Position numbers and translations under genes: made by a program. The notes beneath the pieces are model-generated. The model did not search any database. It was not told where the DNA came from and worked only from the letters and a program-made list of their open reading frames with translations. DNA of 64,000 bases from Leifsonia xyli (lineage in GTDB: Bacteria > Actinomycetota > Actinomycetes > Actinomycetales > Microbacteriaceae): assembly GCA_001647635.1 (NCBI GenBank), contig CP014761.1:2046001-2110000 (forward strand), given 5' to 3'. Each line of letters begins with the position of its first letter. Position 1 is the stretch's first letter. This document shows positions 50,055 through 59,216 of the stretch, one piece after another.

Positions 50055-51254
50055 GTGAAACTCGCCATCCTGTCGCGCGCCCCGCACGCGTACTCCACCC
50101 AGCGCCTGCGCTCGGCGGCGGAGAGCCGCGGCCACACCGTGAAGGTGCTCAACACGCTGCGGTTCGCGATCGACCTCTCCGGCGAGGAGCCCGACCTGCA
50201 GTACCGCGGGCGACTGCTGTCCGACTACGACGCCATCCTGCCCCGCATCGGCAACTCGATCACGTACTACGGAACGGCCGTCGTGCGGCAGTTCGAGCAG
50301 ATGGACGTCTACACCCCGAACACGGCGAACGGCATCACCAACTCGCGCGACAAGCTGCGGGCGACGCAGATCCTGTCGCGCCACAACATCGGGATGCCGC
50401 GCACGGCGTTCGTGAACAGCCGCGCCGACGTGCGGATGGCGATCGAGCGCGTCGGCGGGGCGCCGGTCGTCATCAAGCTGCTGGAGGGCACTCAGGGTAT
50501 CGGCGTCATCCTCGCGCCGGAGGCGAAGATCGCGGAGTCGATCATCGAGACGCTGCACTCGACGAAGCAGAACGTCCTCATCCAGAGCTTCATCGCGGAG
50601 AGCCGCGGCCGCGACATCCGCGCGCTCGTCGTCGGGGACCGCGTCGTCGCGGCGATGCGGCGCGTGGCGAGCGGCGACGAGTTCCGCTCGAACGTTCACC
50701 GCGGCGGCACCGTCGAGAAGGTCGCGCTGACGCCCGAGTTCGAGGAGGCGGCGGTGCGGTCGGCGCAGATCATGGGTCTGCGCGTGGCCGGTGTCGACAT
50801 GCTCGAAGGCAAAGACGGCCCGCTGGTGATGGAGGTCAACTCGTCGCCCGGGCTCGAGGGCATCGAGCGCGCGACCGGCCTGGATGTGGCCGGGGCGATC
50901 ATCGACTTCATCGACAACCAGGTGGCCTTTCCGGAGATCGACGTGCGCCAGCGGCTCAGCGTCTCGACCGGCTACGGCGTCGCCGAACTGCTCGTGCACA
51001 CCAACGCCGACCTGGTCGGCAAGATGCTCCGCGACTCCGGACTCGCCGACCGCGACATCTCGGTGCTGACGTTGCACCGCGGCACATCGGTCATCCCGAA
51101 CCCGCGCAGCGGCGTGGTGCTCGAGTCCGGCGACCGCCTGCTGTGTTTCGGCCGCCTGGAGGAGATGCGGTCGATGATCCCGGACCGGCGCAAGCGGCGC
51201 ACGAAGGTGCGCAAGCTGCCGAAGGAGGCCCAGGAGGCGCTCACCGAGGAGTGA
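50055..51254 (+). CDS. rimK: RimK-type ATP-grasp ligase with C-terminal RCK_C domain
   Basis: 399 residues. The ATP-grasp part (about 1-290) matches RimK: ILSRAPHAYSTQRL, DAILPRIGNSITYYGTAVVRQFE, VVIKLLEGTQGIGVIL, IAESRGRDIRALVVGDRVVAAM and MEVNSSPGLEGIE. It adds glutamates to a protein C-terminus, ribosomal protein S6 in E. coli. The extra C-terminal part (about 305-380: GYGVAELLV to RLLCFGRLEEM) looks like a TrkA-C/RCK_C ligand-binding domain, which standard RimK lacks. GTG at 50055 follows GGAG. Confidence 0.85.
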   Translation: MKLAILSRAPHAYSTQRLRSAAESRGHTVKVLNTLRFAIDLSGEEPDLQYRGRLLSDYDAILPRIGNSITYYGTAVVRQFEQMDVYTPNTANGITNSRDKLRATQILSRHNIGMPRTAFVNSRADVRMAIERVGGAPVVIKLLEGTQGIGVILAPEAKIAESIIETLHSTKQNVLIQSFIAESRGRDIRALVVGDRVVAAMRRVASGDEFRSNVHRGGTVEKVALTPEFEEAAVRSAQIMGLRVAGVDMLEGKDGPLVMEVNSSPGLEGIERATGLDVAGAIIDFIDNQVAFPEIDVRQRLSVSTGYGVAELLVHTNADLVGKMLRDSGLADRDISVLTLHRGTSVIPNPRSGVVLESGDRLLCFGRLEEMRSMIPDRRKRRTKVRKLPKEAQEALTEE

Positions 51255-51260
51255 GGTCGG

Positions 51261-52199
51261 TCAGACGATCGGCCGCTCCGCCGTCCGTCGCTGCTCTGCC
51301 CGGCGGTAGTGCCGCAGGATCAGCCACAGCGTGAGCAGGCCGCCCGCAGCGACCACGATCAGCACCACGATGTAGAGGATGCCTGCGAGAGCCGTCACCG
51401 CATCCGCCGTCTGCGCCGTGAGACCTCCGGCTGTCGTGAGCTCCTCGAGCGCGCGGCCGTTGGCGATGAGCGCGATCACGGCGGCCAGGTCGCTCGCCGA
51501 GTCCCAGAGACCGTGCAGGACCGCGACGCCCAGGTACGTCACGACGATCCAGATCGAGAAGCGGAACCGGGTGCGCCCGCGAGCGGCTCCGAACAAGACC
51601 GCGCCGAGCACGGCCGTCCATAGGACGTGACCCACCGGCGCGAGGATGGCGCGCAGCACCTCCGTCTGCAGCAGCGACACGAGGTCGATTCCGCGGGAGG
51701 TGATCGCCGCGTTGAACGCGTACCCGGCCGACTCGAAGGCGGCGAAGCCGGCGCCGACGGTCGCGCCGAGCAGCGCGCCCTGCGTCGCGGTCTTCGGCAC
51801 GACGCGCCAGCCGATGATGATGAGCAGCACCGCCTTCACGAACTCCTCGATGAGGCCGACGAGCAGGTAGAGCCCCCAGCTCTGGTGCAGGTTCACCTCG
51901 AGCAGGGAGGCGCCGAGCACGCCGAAGATGCCGCCGATGAAGAACGCGAGGACGAGCTGCAGGGAGCTGATGCTGCCGGTGACGCGTTCGATCGCGAACA
52001 GCACGACGCAGAACGGCACCAGGAAGCTGCCGAGCAGGATCAGCGTCGGGATCAGGTTCGTGTTGCCGGTGACCGCGGTGACGATGATTGTCAGGATCCA
52101 CAGGGCGAGCCCGGTGAGCAGCGTCTTCCACCACCAGCCGTGATGGTGGTGGGGGTGCGGGGCGACGGTGGCGACCGGCTCATCCATGGGGGTCATCAT
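51261..52199 (-). CDS. PrsW-family intramembrane metalloprotease
   Basis: 312 residues with about eight membrane segments. The PrsW signature is present: GLIEEFVKAVLL (EExxK), AGFAAFESAGY (FxxxE), APVGHVLW and VLHGLWD for zinc. It may cut anti-sigma factors. The N-terminus is rich in His (HPHHHHGWWW), possibly metal binding. ATG at 52199; an alternative ATG lies three bases downstream. Confidence 0.85.
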   Translation of the reverse strand: MMTPMDEPVATVAPHPHHHHGWWWKTLLTGLALWILTIIVTAVTGNTNLIPTLILLGSFLVPFCVVLFAIERVTGSISSLQLVLAFFIGGIFGVLGASLLEVNLHQSWGLYLLVGLIEEFVKAVLLIIIGWRVVPKTATQGALLGATVGAGFAAFESAGYAFNAAITSRGIDLVSLLQTEVLRAILAPVGHVLWTAVLGAVLFGAARGRTRFRFSIWIVVTYLGVAVLHGLWDSASDLAAVIALIANGRALEELTTAGGLTAQTADAVTALAGILYIVVLIVVAAGGLLTLWLILRHYRRAEQRRTAERPIV

Positions 52200-52230
52200 C
52201 CCACCGGGCGGGTGTGGGGCGGGGCTTTTC

Positions 52231-52794
52231 TCACGCGAGCGTGCGGAAGGCGGCCACCCGCTCCCGCACGAGCTCCCGCAGATCCAGAACCTCGTGCGCC
52301 GTCACCCACCGCTCGAAGGCGAGGCGGAACGCGGCCATCGCGGCCTCCGCGGCGACGGCCGCCTCGATGACAGGCACCCCGCGACCCGCCAGCGCGCGCG
52401 CCGACTCGGTCGCCACTGTCGCGAGCTTCAGCAGCTCGCGCTCCTGGAGGCTCCGGTTGGCCGCGATCGCCGCGGCACGGCGGCGCGGGAACTCGCGATC
52501 GGGCCGGCTCTGCAGGAACGCGGCCGCCGCCTCCATGCCCGCCGACGCCGCCTCCAGCGGTGACAGCCCGGCCGGGGCCGCCTCTATCGCGGTGAGCACC
52601 GTGGCCTGGAACTCGTCGGACCCGGCGAACAGCACCTCGCGCTTGTCTGCGAAGTGGCGGAAGAAGGTGCGCTCGGTCACGCCTGCGCGCGCGGCGATGT
52701 CCGCGACGGTCGTCTCCTCGAATCCAGGGTCGGCGAAGAGGTCGAGCGCCGCCTCCACGAGGCGTTCGCGTGCTCCCGGCTCCCAACGTCCCAC
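52231..52794 (-). CDS. TetR-family repressor
   Basis: 187 residues: N-terminal helix-turn-helix (TTVADIAARAGVTERTFFRHFADKREVLF, about 27-57) and a helical ligand-binding C-terminus. Divergent from the SDR gene at 52890 with a large inverted repeat between, so it probably represses that gene and itself. Confidence 0.92.
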   Translation of the reverse strand: MGRWEPGARERLVEAALDLFADPGFEETTVADIAARAGVTERTFFRHFADKREVLFAGSDEFQATVLTAIEAAPAGLSPLEAASAGMEAAAAFLQSRPDREFPRRRAAAIAANRSLQERELLKLATVATESARALAGRGVPVIEAAVAAEAAMAAFRLAFERWVTAHEVLDLRELVRERVAAFRTLA

Positions 52795-52813
52795 AGCTCC
52801 AGTGTAGTGATGA

Positions 52814-52852
52814 CAGCGACTGACATCGGTGCTATCGTGATGTCAGTCGCTG
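52814..52852. promoter_or_regulatory. TetR operator between divergent genes
   Basis: A 14-bp perfect inverted repeat (CAGCGACTGACATC, 52814-52827, with 52839-52852), spaced 11 bases. A further palindrome TGACGTCA follows at 52851-52858. The location matches a shared repressor site. Confidence 0.8.
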
Positions 52853-52889
52853 ACGTCAGTCTCTGACATGACTACGAGAGGAGCGCACC

Positions 52890-53795
52890 ATGCGCGTATT
52901 CGTCACAGGAGCATCCGGATGGATCGGCTCGGCCACCGTTCCCGAGCTCGTCGCGGCCGGGCACGAGGTCGTCGGGATGGCCCGGTCCGAGCGATCGGCC
53001 GCGAAGGTCCGCGCCGCGGGCGCGACGCCCGCCGTGGGTGACCTCGACGCGTTGGACGCCCTCCGCGAGCAGGCCGGGGCCGCGGACGCGGTCATCCACC
53101 TCGGGTACAAGCACGACTTCTCGGACATGCCGGGCGCGGCGGCAACCGAGCGCGCGGTGATGGAGACGTTCACCTCCGCACTGGAGGGCACCGGCAAGCC
53201 TCTGCTGTTCGCCTCCGGCGTGGCCATGCTCACGCCCGGGCGCGTGGCTACCGAGGAGGACGCCGTCCCCTTCAGCGGACCGGAGGCTCCGCGCGGTGGG
53301 GCCGAGGCGCTTGCCTTCGCGGCGGCCGACCGCGGCATCCGCCCGGTCGCATTGCGCTTCGCGCCGACCGTGCACGGCCACGGCGACCACGGCTTCACGG
53401 CGGTCCTGACCGCGATCGCCCGCGAGAAGGGCGTCGCCGGCTACGTCGGCGACGGCTCCAACCGCTGGCCGGCGGTGCACCGCAGCGACGTCGCGCGTCT
53501 CATCCGCCGTGCGCTGGAGGACCCAGACGCAGCGCGCGTGGTGCACGCGGTGGCCGAGGAGGGCGTCCCGGCCCGGGCGATCGCGGAGGCAATCGGCGCG
53601 GCGGTCGGCGTGCCGGCCGCGTCCATCGATCCTGCCGACGCGCAGTCGCAGTTCGGCTGGATCGGCATGTTCTTCGGGGCCGACATCCCCGCCTCCAGCG
53701 CCCTCACCCGCGCACGCCTCGGCTGGGAGCCCGTCGGCCCGACCCTGCTCGAGGATCTCGCGGACGGCGCTTACACCACCCCTGCGGCCGCCTGA
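52890..53795 (+). CDS. NAD-dependent epimerase/SDR-family oxidoreductase
   Basis: 301 residues of the extended or atypical SDR type: nucleotide-binding VFVTGASGWIGSATVPEL at the N-terminus and VGDLDALDAL for the acidic switch. The usual YxxxK catalytic pair is not evident, so it may be a reductase-like or binding protein. ATG at 52890 follows GAGAGGAG. Under TetR control by position. Confidence 0.88.
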   Translation: MRVFVTGASGWIGSATVPELVAAGHEVVGMARSERSAAKVRAAGATPAVGDLDALDALREQAGAADAVIHLGYKHDFSDMPGAAATERAVMETFTSALEGTGKPLLFASGVAMLTPGRVATEEDAVPFSGPEAPRGGAEALAFAAADRGIRPVALRFAPTVHGHGDHGFTAVLTAIAREKGVAGYVGDGSNRWPAVHRSDVARLIRRALEDPDAARVVHAVAEEGVPARAIAEAIGAAVGVPAASIDPADAQSQFGWIGMFFGADIPASSALTRARLGWEPVGPTLLEDLADGAYTTPAAA

Positions 53796-53813
53796 CCCGA
53801 TCCGACGATCGAC

Positions 53814-53835
53814 CCGGGCGGCCGACCCCGCCCGG
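53814..53835. terminator. Stem-loop between convergent genes
   Basis: An 8-bp perfect stem (CCGGGCGG, loop CCGACC, CCGCCCGG) between the SDR and gadC ends. No strong T-run. Confidence 0.45.
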
Positions 53836-53855
53836 TTGTCGGGGGACGGGACGGG

Positions 53856-55499
53856 TTAGGCCGGCGCCGTCGGAGCGGGCGGCGCCGGTGGTGCGGCAGG
53901 CGGTGCCTTCGGCGCAGTGGTGCCGGGCGTAGTCTCCCCGGGGTTCACCAGCACGTCATCGAAGGTCGCCTTCTCCTCGGCGGTCCGCTGATCCCAGTGC
54001 GGCTTGCGCGCCGCGTAGAAGATCAGCGGAGGGACGCCCAGGATGACGACGACCACCGCCACGAGCAGCGGGTACGCCCATCCCGGAGCCCCTGCGGCGA
54101 ACCCGGCGGGCGGGATGAAGCCCAGCGCGAAGGCCGCGAAGCAGGCGATGAAGCCGATCGTCGCGATGAGGCCCATCGCGGGCGTGCGGTATGTCCGCTT
54201 CACTTCGGGGTGCGTCCTGCGCAGCCGCATGGCCGCGGCGAACATCAGCATGTACATGATCAGGTACAGCGCTGCCGCCATGTCGACGAGCAGGATGAAC
54301 GCCGTGTTGATGTTCGGCACGAAGATGAACAGCGCCGCGAGCAGCGTCACGACGATCCCCTGCACGTTCAGGATGCCGACCTGCACGCCCGCCTTGTTCC
54401 TCCGCTGCAGGAACGTTGGCAGGTAGCCCGAGCGGGCCGCCGCCAGCAGACCGCGGGACGGACCGGCGATCCACGTCACGACCGACGCGAACGCGCCGAG
54501 CGCGATGAGCAGCGAGATGATCGGGGTGGCCCAGCCGATCCCCCAGGCGTCGAAGTACGTCTGGAAGGCGAGGTTGATGCCGGTGGTCAGCCCGAGCTTG
54601 CTCGACGGCACCGCGACGGCGATCGCGATGGTCGGGAAGATGAAGATGCCGAGGATCAGGATCGACGAGATCAGCACCGTCTTCGGGTAGCCGCTGCCCG
54701 GGTTCTTCATGTCGTTCGCGTGCACGGCGTTCACCTCCATGCCCGCGTACGCGAGCACGTTGGAGACGATGAGCACGATCGACGCGATCCCGGTGAAGGG
54801 CGGGATGATGTCCGACGCCTGCAGCGGCGCCTGACTCGTGTTGCCGGATGCGAGCCAGATGATCCCGAACAGGATGAGCAGCACACCCGGGAAGATCGTG
54901 CCGGCGAGTCCCGACCACGACCCGACCTTCGCGAACAGGTTGCCGCCGCGCAGGGTGATGAAGGTCGAGAACCAGTAGATGACCAGGATCACGACGGCGG
55001 TGTAGAACCCGGAGTTCGCCAGGTTCGGGTCGAGGAACACGAACGCCAGCGAGGCTGCGATGAACGCGATCTGTGTCGGGTACCAGACCACGTTCTGCAC
55101 CCACTGCAGCCAGATCGCCTGGAAGCCCCAGCGCTCGCCGAACGCCTTCCGCACCCAGGTGAAGACGCCGCCCTTCCACCCCGTCGCGAGCTCGGCGGCG
55201 ACCAGCGCCACCGGGATCAGGAAGAAGATCGCCGGGATGATGAACAGCGTCACCGAGCCGAGACCGTAACCGGCCATGGCGGGCAGGCTGCGGAGGGAGG
55301 CCACCGCGACGACCGTCAGGATGGCGAGCTGCATCACGCTCATGAACTTCGTCGAGGTCGTGGCCGGCGCGCCGATCGCCGGCTTGTGCGACACGGTGCC
55401 GAACGGATGCGGCTTGACGTGCTCGACGGACGGCGCCGGGGTGCCGTCGGCGCGCTGCGGGGATCCTGCGTGCTTGTGCGGTTCGCTGGTTGCGGTCAT
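53856..55499 (-). CDS. gadC: APC-family glutamate:GABA antiporter (GadC-like)
   Basis: A 547-residue exchanger with about 12 membrane segments between a charged N-terminus and a Pro/Ala-rich C-terminal tail. The family core includes VASLRSLPAMAGYGLGSVTLFIIPAIFFLIPVALVAAELATG and WLQWVQNVVWYPTQIAF. It swaps external glutamate for internal GABA, removing protons together with the decarboxylase encoded 35 bases upstream. ATG at 55499. Confidence 0.88.
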   Translation of the reverse strand: MTATSEPHKHAGSPQRADGTPAPSVEHVKPHPFGTVSHKPAIGAPATTSTKFMSVMQLAILTVVAVASLRSLPAMAGYGLGSVTLFIIPAIFFLIPVALVAAELATGWKGGVFTWVRKAFGERWGFQAIWLQWVQNVVWYPTQIAFIAASLAFVFLDPNLANSGFYTAVVILVIYWFSTFITLRGGNLFAKVGSWSGLAGTIFPGVLLILFGIIWLASGNTSQAPLQASDIIPPFTGIASIVLIVSNVLAYAGMEVNAVHANDMKNPGSGYPKTVLISSILILGIFIFPTIAIAVAVPSSKLGLTTGINLAFQTYFDAWGIGWATPIISLLIALGAFASVVTWIAGPSRGLLAAARSGYLPTFLQRRNKAGVQVGILNVQGIVVTLLAALFIFVPNINTAFILLVDMAAALYLIMYMLMFAAAMRLRRTHPEVKRTYRTPAMGLIATIGFIACFAAFALGFIPPAGFAAGAPGWAYPLLVAVVVVILGVPPLIFYAARKPHWDQRTAEEKATFDDVLVNPGETTPGTTAPKAPPAAPPAPPAPTAPA

Positions 55500-55534
55500 G
55501 GTCTGCTCCGCTCTGTGCTGCGAGCGCGTCGCGC

Positions 55535-56962
55535 TCAGTGGGTGAAGGAGTGCGTCTGGCCTTCCGTGGGCATGGGCGCCTCGAGCGCGTCGAGGTAGTC
55601 GGCCGCCTCCCGGATGTCGATCACCAGCGACTCGGCGAGGTTGCGGCTGAGGCCGTTGCGCACGACGATGCGCTGCACCGTGAGGTCGCTCAGGTCGTCC
55701 GGCATCGGGTAGGCCGGGATGAGCCACCCCTTCAGCCGCAGCCGTTCGGACAGGTGGTAGAGGTTCCACTTGTCGGTGTGCCCCTTCTTGAGCTGCCAGG
55801 CGAAGACCGGGATGTCGGAGCCGTCGTTCCACAGCTCGAAGGCGGGCATTTTGGCGATCTCGCTCGACAGGTAGAGGGCCACATCCTGCGACGCCTTCTG
55901 GACGCGGTAGTAGCCGTCGAAGCCGAGGCGCAGGAACAGGTAGTACTGCAGCAGCACCTGCGCGCCCGGACGCGAGAAGTTCAGGGCGAACGTCGGCATG
56001 TGGCCGCCGAGATACGTGACGTCGAAGACGAGGTCGGAGGGCAGGTCGTCGACGGTCTTCCAGACCACCCAGCCGAGACCCGGGTACACCAAGCCGTACT
56101 TGTGGGCCGAGGTGCTGATCGACACGACGCGGTCGACGCGGAAGTCCCACACCAGGTTCGGCTGCAGGAACGGCGCGATCATGCCGCCGGACGCGCCGTC
56201 CACGTGGATCTTGATGTCGAGTCCGGTGTCCTCCTGGATGCGGTCGAGCGCCTTCGCGATCTCGTCGACTGGCTCGTACATCCCGGTGTAGGTCACGCCC
56301 ATGATCGCGACGACGCCGATCGTGTTCTCGTCGACGTACTTCTCGAGGTCGTGGCCGTCGAGCACCTTGTGGTCGTCGCTGATCGGCACGTAGCGCGGTT
56401 CGACATCCCAGTAGTTGCAGAACTTCTCCCAGCAGACCTGCACTGCGCTCGACATGATGAGGTTCGGCTTGTCGTACGGCTTACCAGCGGCCTTCCTGGC
56501 GAGCTGCCAGCGGCGCTTCAGGGCGAGGCCGCCGAGCATGCACGCCTCCGAGGAGCCGATCGTGGACGTGCCGATCGACTTCTCGGGGTCGGGTGAGTTC
56601 CACAACCCCGCGACGATCTTCCAGCAGCGGGTCTCGATCGCGGCCGTCTGCGGGTACTCGTCCTTGTCGATCATGTTCTTGTCGGCCGACTCGGAGTACA
56701 GCCGGGCGGCGTACTCGTCCATCCAGGTGCCGACGAATGTCGCCAGGTTGAGGCGGGCGTTCCCGTCGAGCATCGACTCGTCGTGCACGACCCAGTACGC
56801 GGTCTCCGGCAGCGACTCCGTGGGCGGGATGCGATCCAGCGGCAGCTCGGTCGCCTCGCCCGGCCGGGCGAAGATCGGGTTGAGCTGGGTGCGGTCGTTG
56901 AACCCGGTGTAGGCGGTGGTTGGCGATTTCGTGCTGGCTTTCTTGTCCTCGGCGTTTGCCAT
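55535..56962 (-). CDS. gadB: Glutamate decarboxylase
   Basis: 475 residues of the PLP group II decarboxylases. IHVDGASGG (about 252-260) holds the pyridine-ring aspartate. SISTSAHKYGL includes Lys288, the PLP lysine. TSTIGSSEACMLGGLALKRRW binds the phosphate. It turns glutamate to GABA, using one proton, for acid resistance. ATG at 56962 follows GAGGAG; an in-frame extension to 57007 lacks a ribosome site. Confidence 0.94.
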   Translation of the reverse strand: MANAEDKKASTKSPTTAYTGFNDRTQLNPIFARPGEATELPLDRIPPTESLPETAYWVVHDESMLDGNARLNLATFVGTWMDEYAARLYSESADKNMIDKDEYPQTAAIETRCWKIVAGLWNSPDPEKSIGTSTIGSSEACMLGGLALKRRWQLARKAAGKPYDKPNLIMSSAVQVCWEKFCNYWDVEPRYVPISDDHKVLDGHDLEKYVDENTIGVVAIMGVTYTGMYEPVDEIAKALDRIQEDTGLDIKIHVDGASGGMIAPFLQPNLVWDFRVDRVVSISTSAHKYGLVYPGLGWVVWKTVDDLPSDLVFDVTYLGGHMPTFALNFSRPGAQVLLQYYLFLRLGFDGYYRVQKASQDVALYLSSEIAKMPAFELWNDGSDIPVFAWQLKKGHTDKWNLYHLSERLRLKGWLIPAYPMPDDLSDLTVQRIVVRNGLSRNLAESLVIDIREAADYLDALEAPMPTEGQTHSFTH

Positions 56963-57072
56963 TTCTTCACTCCTCGACAGCTCGTGATCCGCATCCCGGT
57001 CGGGCATGGCCGGGCGTGGCGGGTCACACGTTAATCAGGCCGTCGTCGGAGTGGATAGTCAGTGCGCGCGAC

Positions 57073-57462
57073 TCAGGAGCCGGAACGCTTCAGGGTGCCG
57101 ATCGTGGCGCCGCCGTCGTCGAGGACGGTCATCGTGCTGCCCGAGACGTTGCCGGTCGCAGCCTTGCTCAGCCAGGTGTCGACGCCCTCGCACGCCTTCA
57201 TCGTGGAGGCGATGGATCCGAACGTGATCTCGTCGCCGTCGATCTGGCCCTGCCCGCTCAACTGGTTGCAGCCGTCGCTGCCCGAGAAGGTGCCGTCGTT
57301 CTGGATGTCCAGGTTCGGCTGGCCGGACGACGTCGAGCCCCAGCGGCCGACGACGGCGGCTCCGCTGGGCGTTCCTGCGCAGCCCGCGAGTGCGAGGGCC
57401 GCTGCGAGGACGATGGTGGCGCCGGCGGCCGCCACGCGGACGCGGTGGATGCGGACGTGCAT
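57073..57462 (-). CDS. META-domain (HslJ-like) lipoprotein
   Basis: 129 residues. The lipoprotein signal (AATIVLAAALALAGC type) ends at Cys28. The META domain follows: GRWGSTSSGQPNLDIQNDGTFSGSDGCNQLSGQGQIDGDEITFGSI with the conserved GxxGCN, and the closing LDDGGATIGTLKRS. It is an extracytoplasmic protein of unclear role. It ends 111 bases from the decarboxylase start. Confidence 0.85.
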   Translation of the reverse strand: MHVRIHRVRVAAAGATIVLAAALALAGCAGTPSGAAVVGRWGSTSSGQPNLDIQNDGTFSGSDGCNQLSGQGQIDGDEITFGSIASTMKACEGVDTWLSKAATGNVSGSTMTVLDDGGATIGTLKRSGS

Positions 57463-57525
57463 GATTCCTCCCGGAGGCCGTTCTGAGCGGCAGGGTAGCG
57501 CCGGGTCCCCGGACTGCGACAGAGG

Positions 57526-58212
57526 TCAGTCAGCGGCGGCCAGCACCTCGTCGACGACGGCTAGAAGTTCCGGCCGGGCGAGGATGCGGAAGTGGCCGCC
57601 GACGTCCAGCTCGATGTTGCGCGCGCCATCCAGCCGGCTGCCCCCGGGCACGTGCGGGTCGAACCAGCCCCACACGGACACGATCTGCGCGTTCACGGCC
57701 CGGCTGAGCGCCAGGCGCAGCAACCCCGGGGTGTTGGGCATGAGCGCCCGGACGCTCGGGAGCGGGATGAACCGCGCGAGCGACGAGCCGGCGAACGGCG
57801 TGCCGACCGTGACGGCGGTGCGGATGCGCGGACCGGAGTCGGGCATCCCCATCAGGTACTTGGCGACCAGGCCGCCCTTGCTGTGGGCGACGATCACCAC
57901 GTCGTGGAGGTCGTGCTGCTCCAGGTGGCGGGTGACCAGCGCAGCGGCCTCCGGCACCGACATCCGGTTGTCCCCGAGCCCGGTGACGACGTGCACCGGG
58001 TGGCCCCGCGCGTGGATGTGGCGGCTCAGCGGCCGCAGGAACCGCCACGTCTCGAAGATGCCCGGCAGCAGGACGACGGGAGCACGGTGTCCCGCGCCGG
58101 CGACCAGCGCGTCCGGTGTGCTGCGGTCGAGGAGCGCGCGGAGCTGGTAACGGCCGGCGTACAGGTAGTCGAGGGCGACCACGCCCGCCTTGCGGAGGAG
58201 CGTGCGCTTCAT
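57526..58212 (-). CDS. Alpha/beta-hydrolase (lipase-like)
   Basis: 228 residues: HRAPVVLLPGIFETWRF at the oxyanion strand and the nucleophile elbow VIVAHSKGGLVAKYL (Ser in HSKGG). A C-terminal His lies in LDVGGHFRIL. ATG at 58212 overlaps the preceding gene's stop by ATGA. Substrate unknown, probably an ester or lipid. Confidence 0.85.
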   Translation of the reverse strand: MKRTLLRKAGVVALDYLYAGRYQLRALLDRSTPDALVAGAGHRAPVVLLPGIFETWRFLRPLSRHIHARGHPVHVVTGLGDNRMSVPEAAALVTRHLEQHDLHDVVIVAHSKGGLVAKYLMGMPDSGPRIRTAVTVGTPFAGSSLARFIPLPSVRALMPNTPGLLRLALSRAVNAQIVSVWGWFDPHVPGGSRLDGARNIELDVGGHFRILARPELLAVVDEVLAAAD

Positions 58213-58964
58213 CTCGGAACCGTCGCCCCCTGCCGGATCAGGGCGGCGGTGCGCCACGGCGCGCCGTGCATGACGAGGTGGGCGACGCCGGGGACGGCGG
58301 TGCCGGTCCCTCCGCTGCTCGCCGCCAGTTGCTGCATCCACGGGTCGCGCGCGATCGGATCGCGGCCGCCGCGGATGACGACCACGGGCACCCGGCACCG
58401 CCCCAGCTCGCGCTCGGTCTCGAACCCGAGCATGGCGGGGAGCGTCGCGAGGTACCAGCGGACGCCGCAGCGCAGGTAGTCGCCGATCACGATGCGGTTC
58501 CCCCGCGCGTCCTCGCGGAAGATGTCGATGCCGAGGAGCAGCCCCGCCTTGAGGGCGTTGCGATCCTGCGGCGCCATGACCGGGCCGAGCAGCGCGAGGC
58601 CCTGGACGAGGTCGGGGCGGCGGTCGGCGAGCGCAATCGCCACCTGAGTCCCCATCGAGTGCCCGACGATGACGGCGTCCACGATCCCGAGGCCGTCGAG
58701 CGCGATCGCCACCGCGTCGGCGAAGTCCTCGATCGAGAACCCGCGCACCCGCCGGAGGTTCCGGGCCTTCCCGAAGCCGGGCAGGTCGACTGTGACGACG
58801 CGCCCCTCTTCGGCGAGCGCCGGCACGAGCCGCTCGAAGTACCGCGAGCTGACCCCGATGCCGTGCACGAGGACGAAGGTGGGCCCTCCCGCGGCTCCCG
58901 GGCCGCGAGTGTCCATCGTGACCACGGCGGACAGGGGCGGCGAGGGCTCACGATCGTCGGTCAC
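58209..58964 (-). CDS. Alpha/beta-hydrolase
   Basis: 251 residues: FVLVHGIGVSSRYFERLVPALAEEGRVV, VDLPGFGKA, nucleophile elbow VIVGHSMGTQ (Ser), acid in IRGGRDPIA, His in GVAHLVMHG. GTG at 58964 overlaps the TGA of an upstream dehydrogenase remnant (GTGA). Coupled to the next hydrolase. Confidence 0.86.
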   Translation of the reverse strand: MTDDREPSPPLSAVVTMDTRGPGAAGGPTFVLVHGIGVSSRYFERLVPALAEEGRVVTVDLPGFGKARNLRRVRGFSIEDFADAVAIALDGLGIVDAVIVGHSMGTQVAIALADRRPDLVQGLALLGPVMAPQDRNALKAGLLLGIDIFREDARGNRIVIGDYLRCGVRWYLATLPAMLGFETERELGRCRVPVVVIRGGRDPIARDPWMQQLAASSGGTGTAVPGVAHLVMHGAPWRTAALIRQGATVPR

Positions 58965-59098
58965 CCCACCACGGTATCCCTCCGCTCCAGCGCGTCCACC
59001 ACGCCGACCTCCTGGGTGATGAACGACGTCGGGTCGAACAGTCCGGCCGCGACGAGGTCGATCAGCGGCGGCGTGACCGCCCGGTGGTTGCTGTTGCG
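58961..59098 (-). pseudogene. Possible remnant of a zinc-dependent alcohol dehydrogenase C-terminus
   Basis: About 45 residues in frame (NSNHRAVTPPLIDLV, then AAGLFDPTSFITQEV) resemble the end of a medium-chain Zn-dehydrogenase. The catalytic and Rossmann parts are absent. Its TGA overlaps the hydrolase GTG, which suggests a formerly full gene in this operon. Short and weak evidence. Confidence 0.4.
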
Positions 59099-59216
59099 CC
59101 GACGGAGCCTGCGACCGAGGTAACGGAAGCCACGAGACCCGTTGAAGACTCGCGCGACGAGGGTAGCTGTGGAGAAGTACTAGCCCCACCGGCAGCGGAA
59201 GGAGTACCACAGGATC

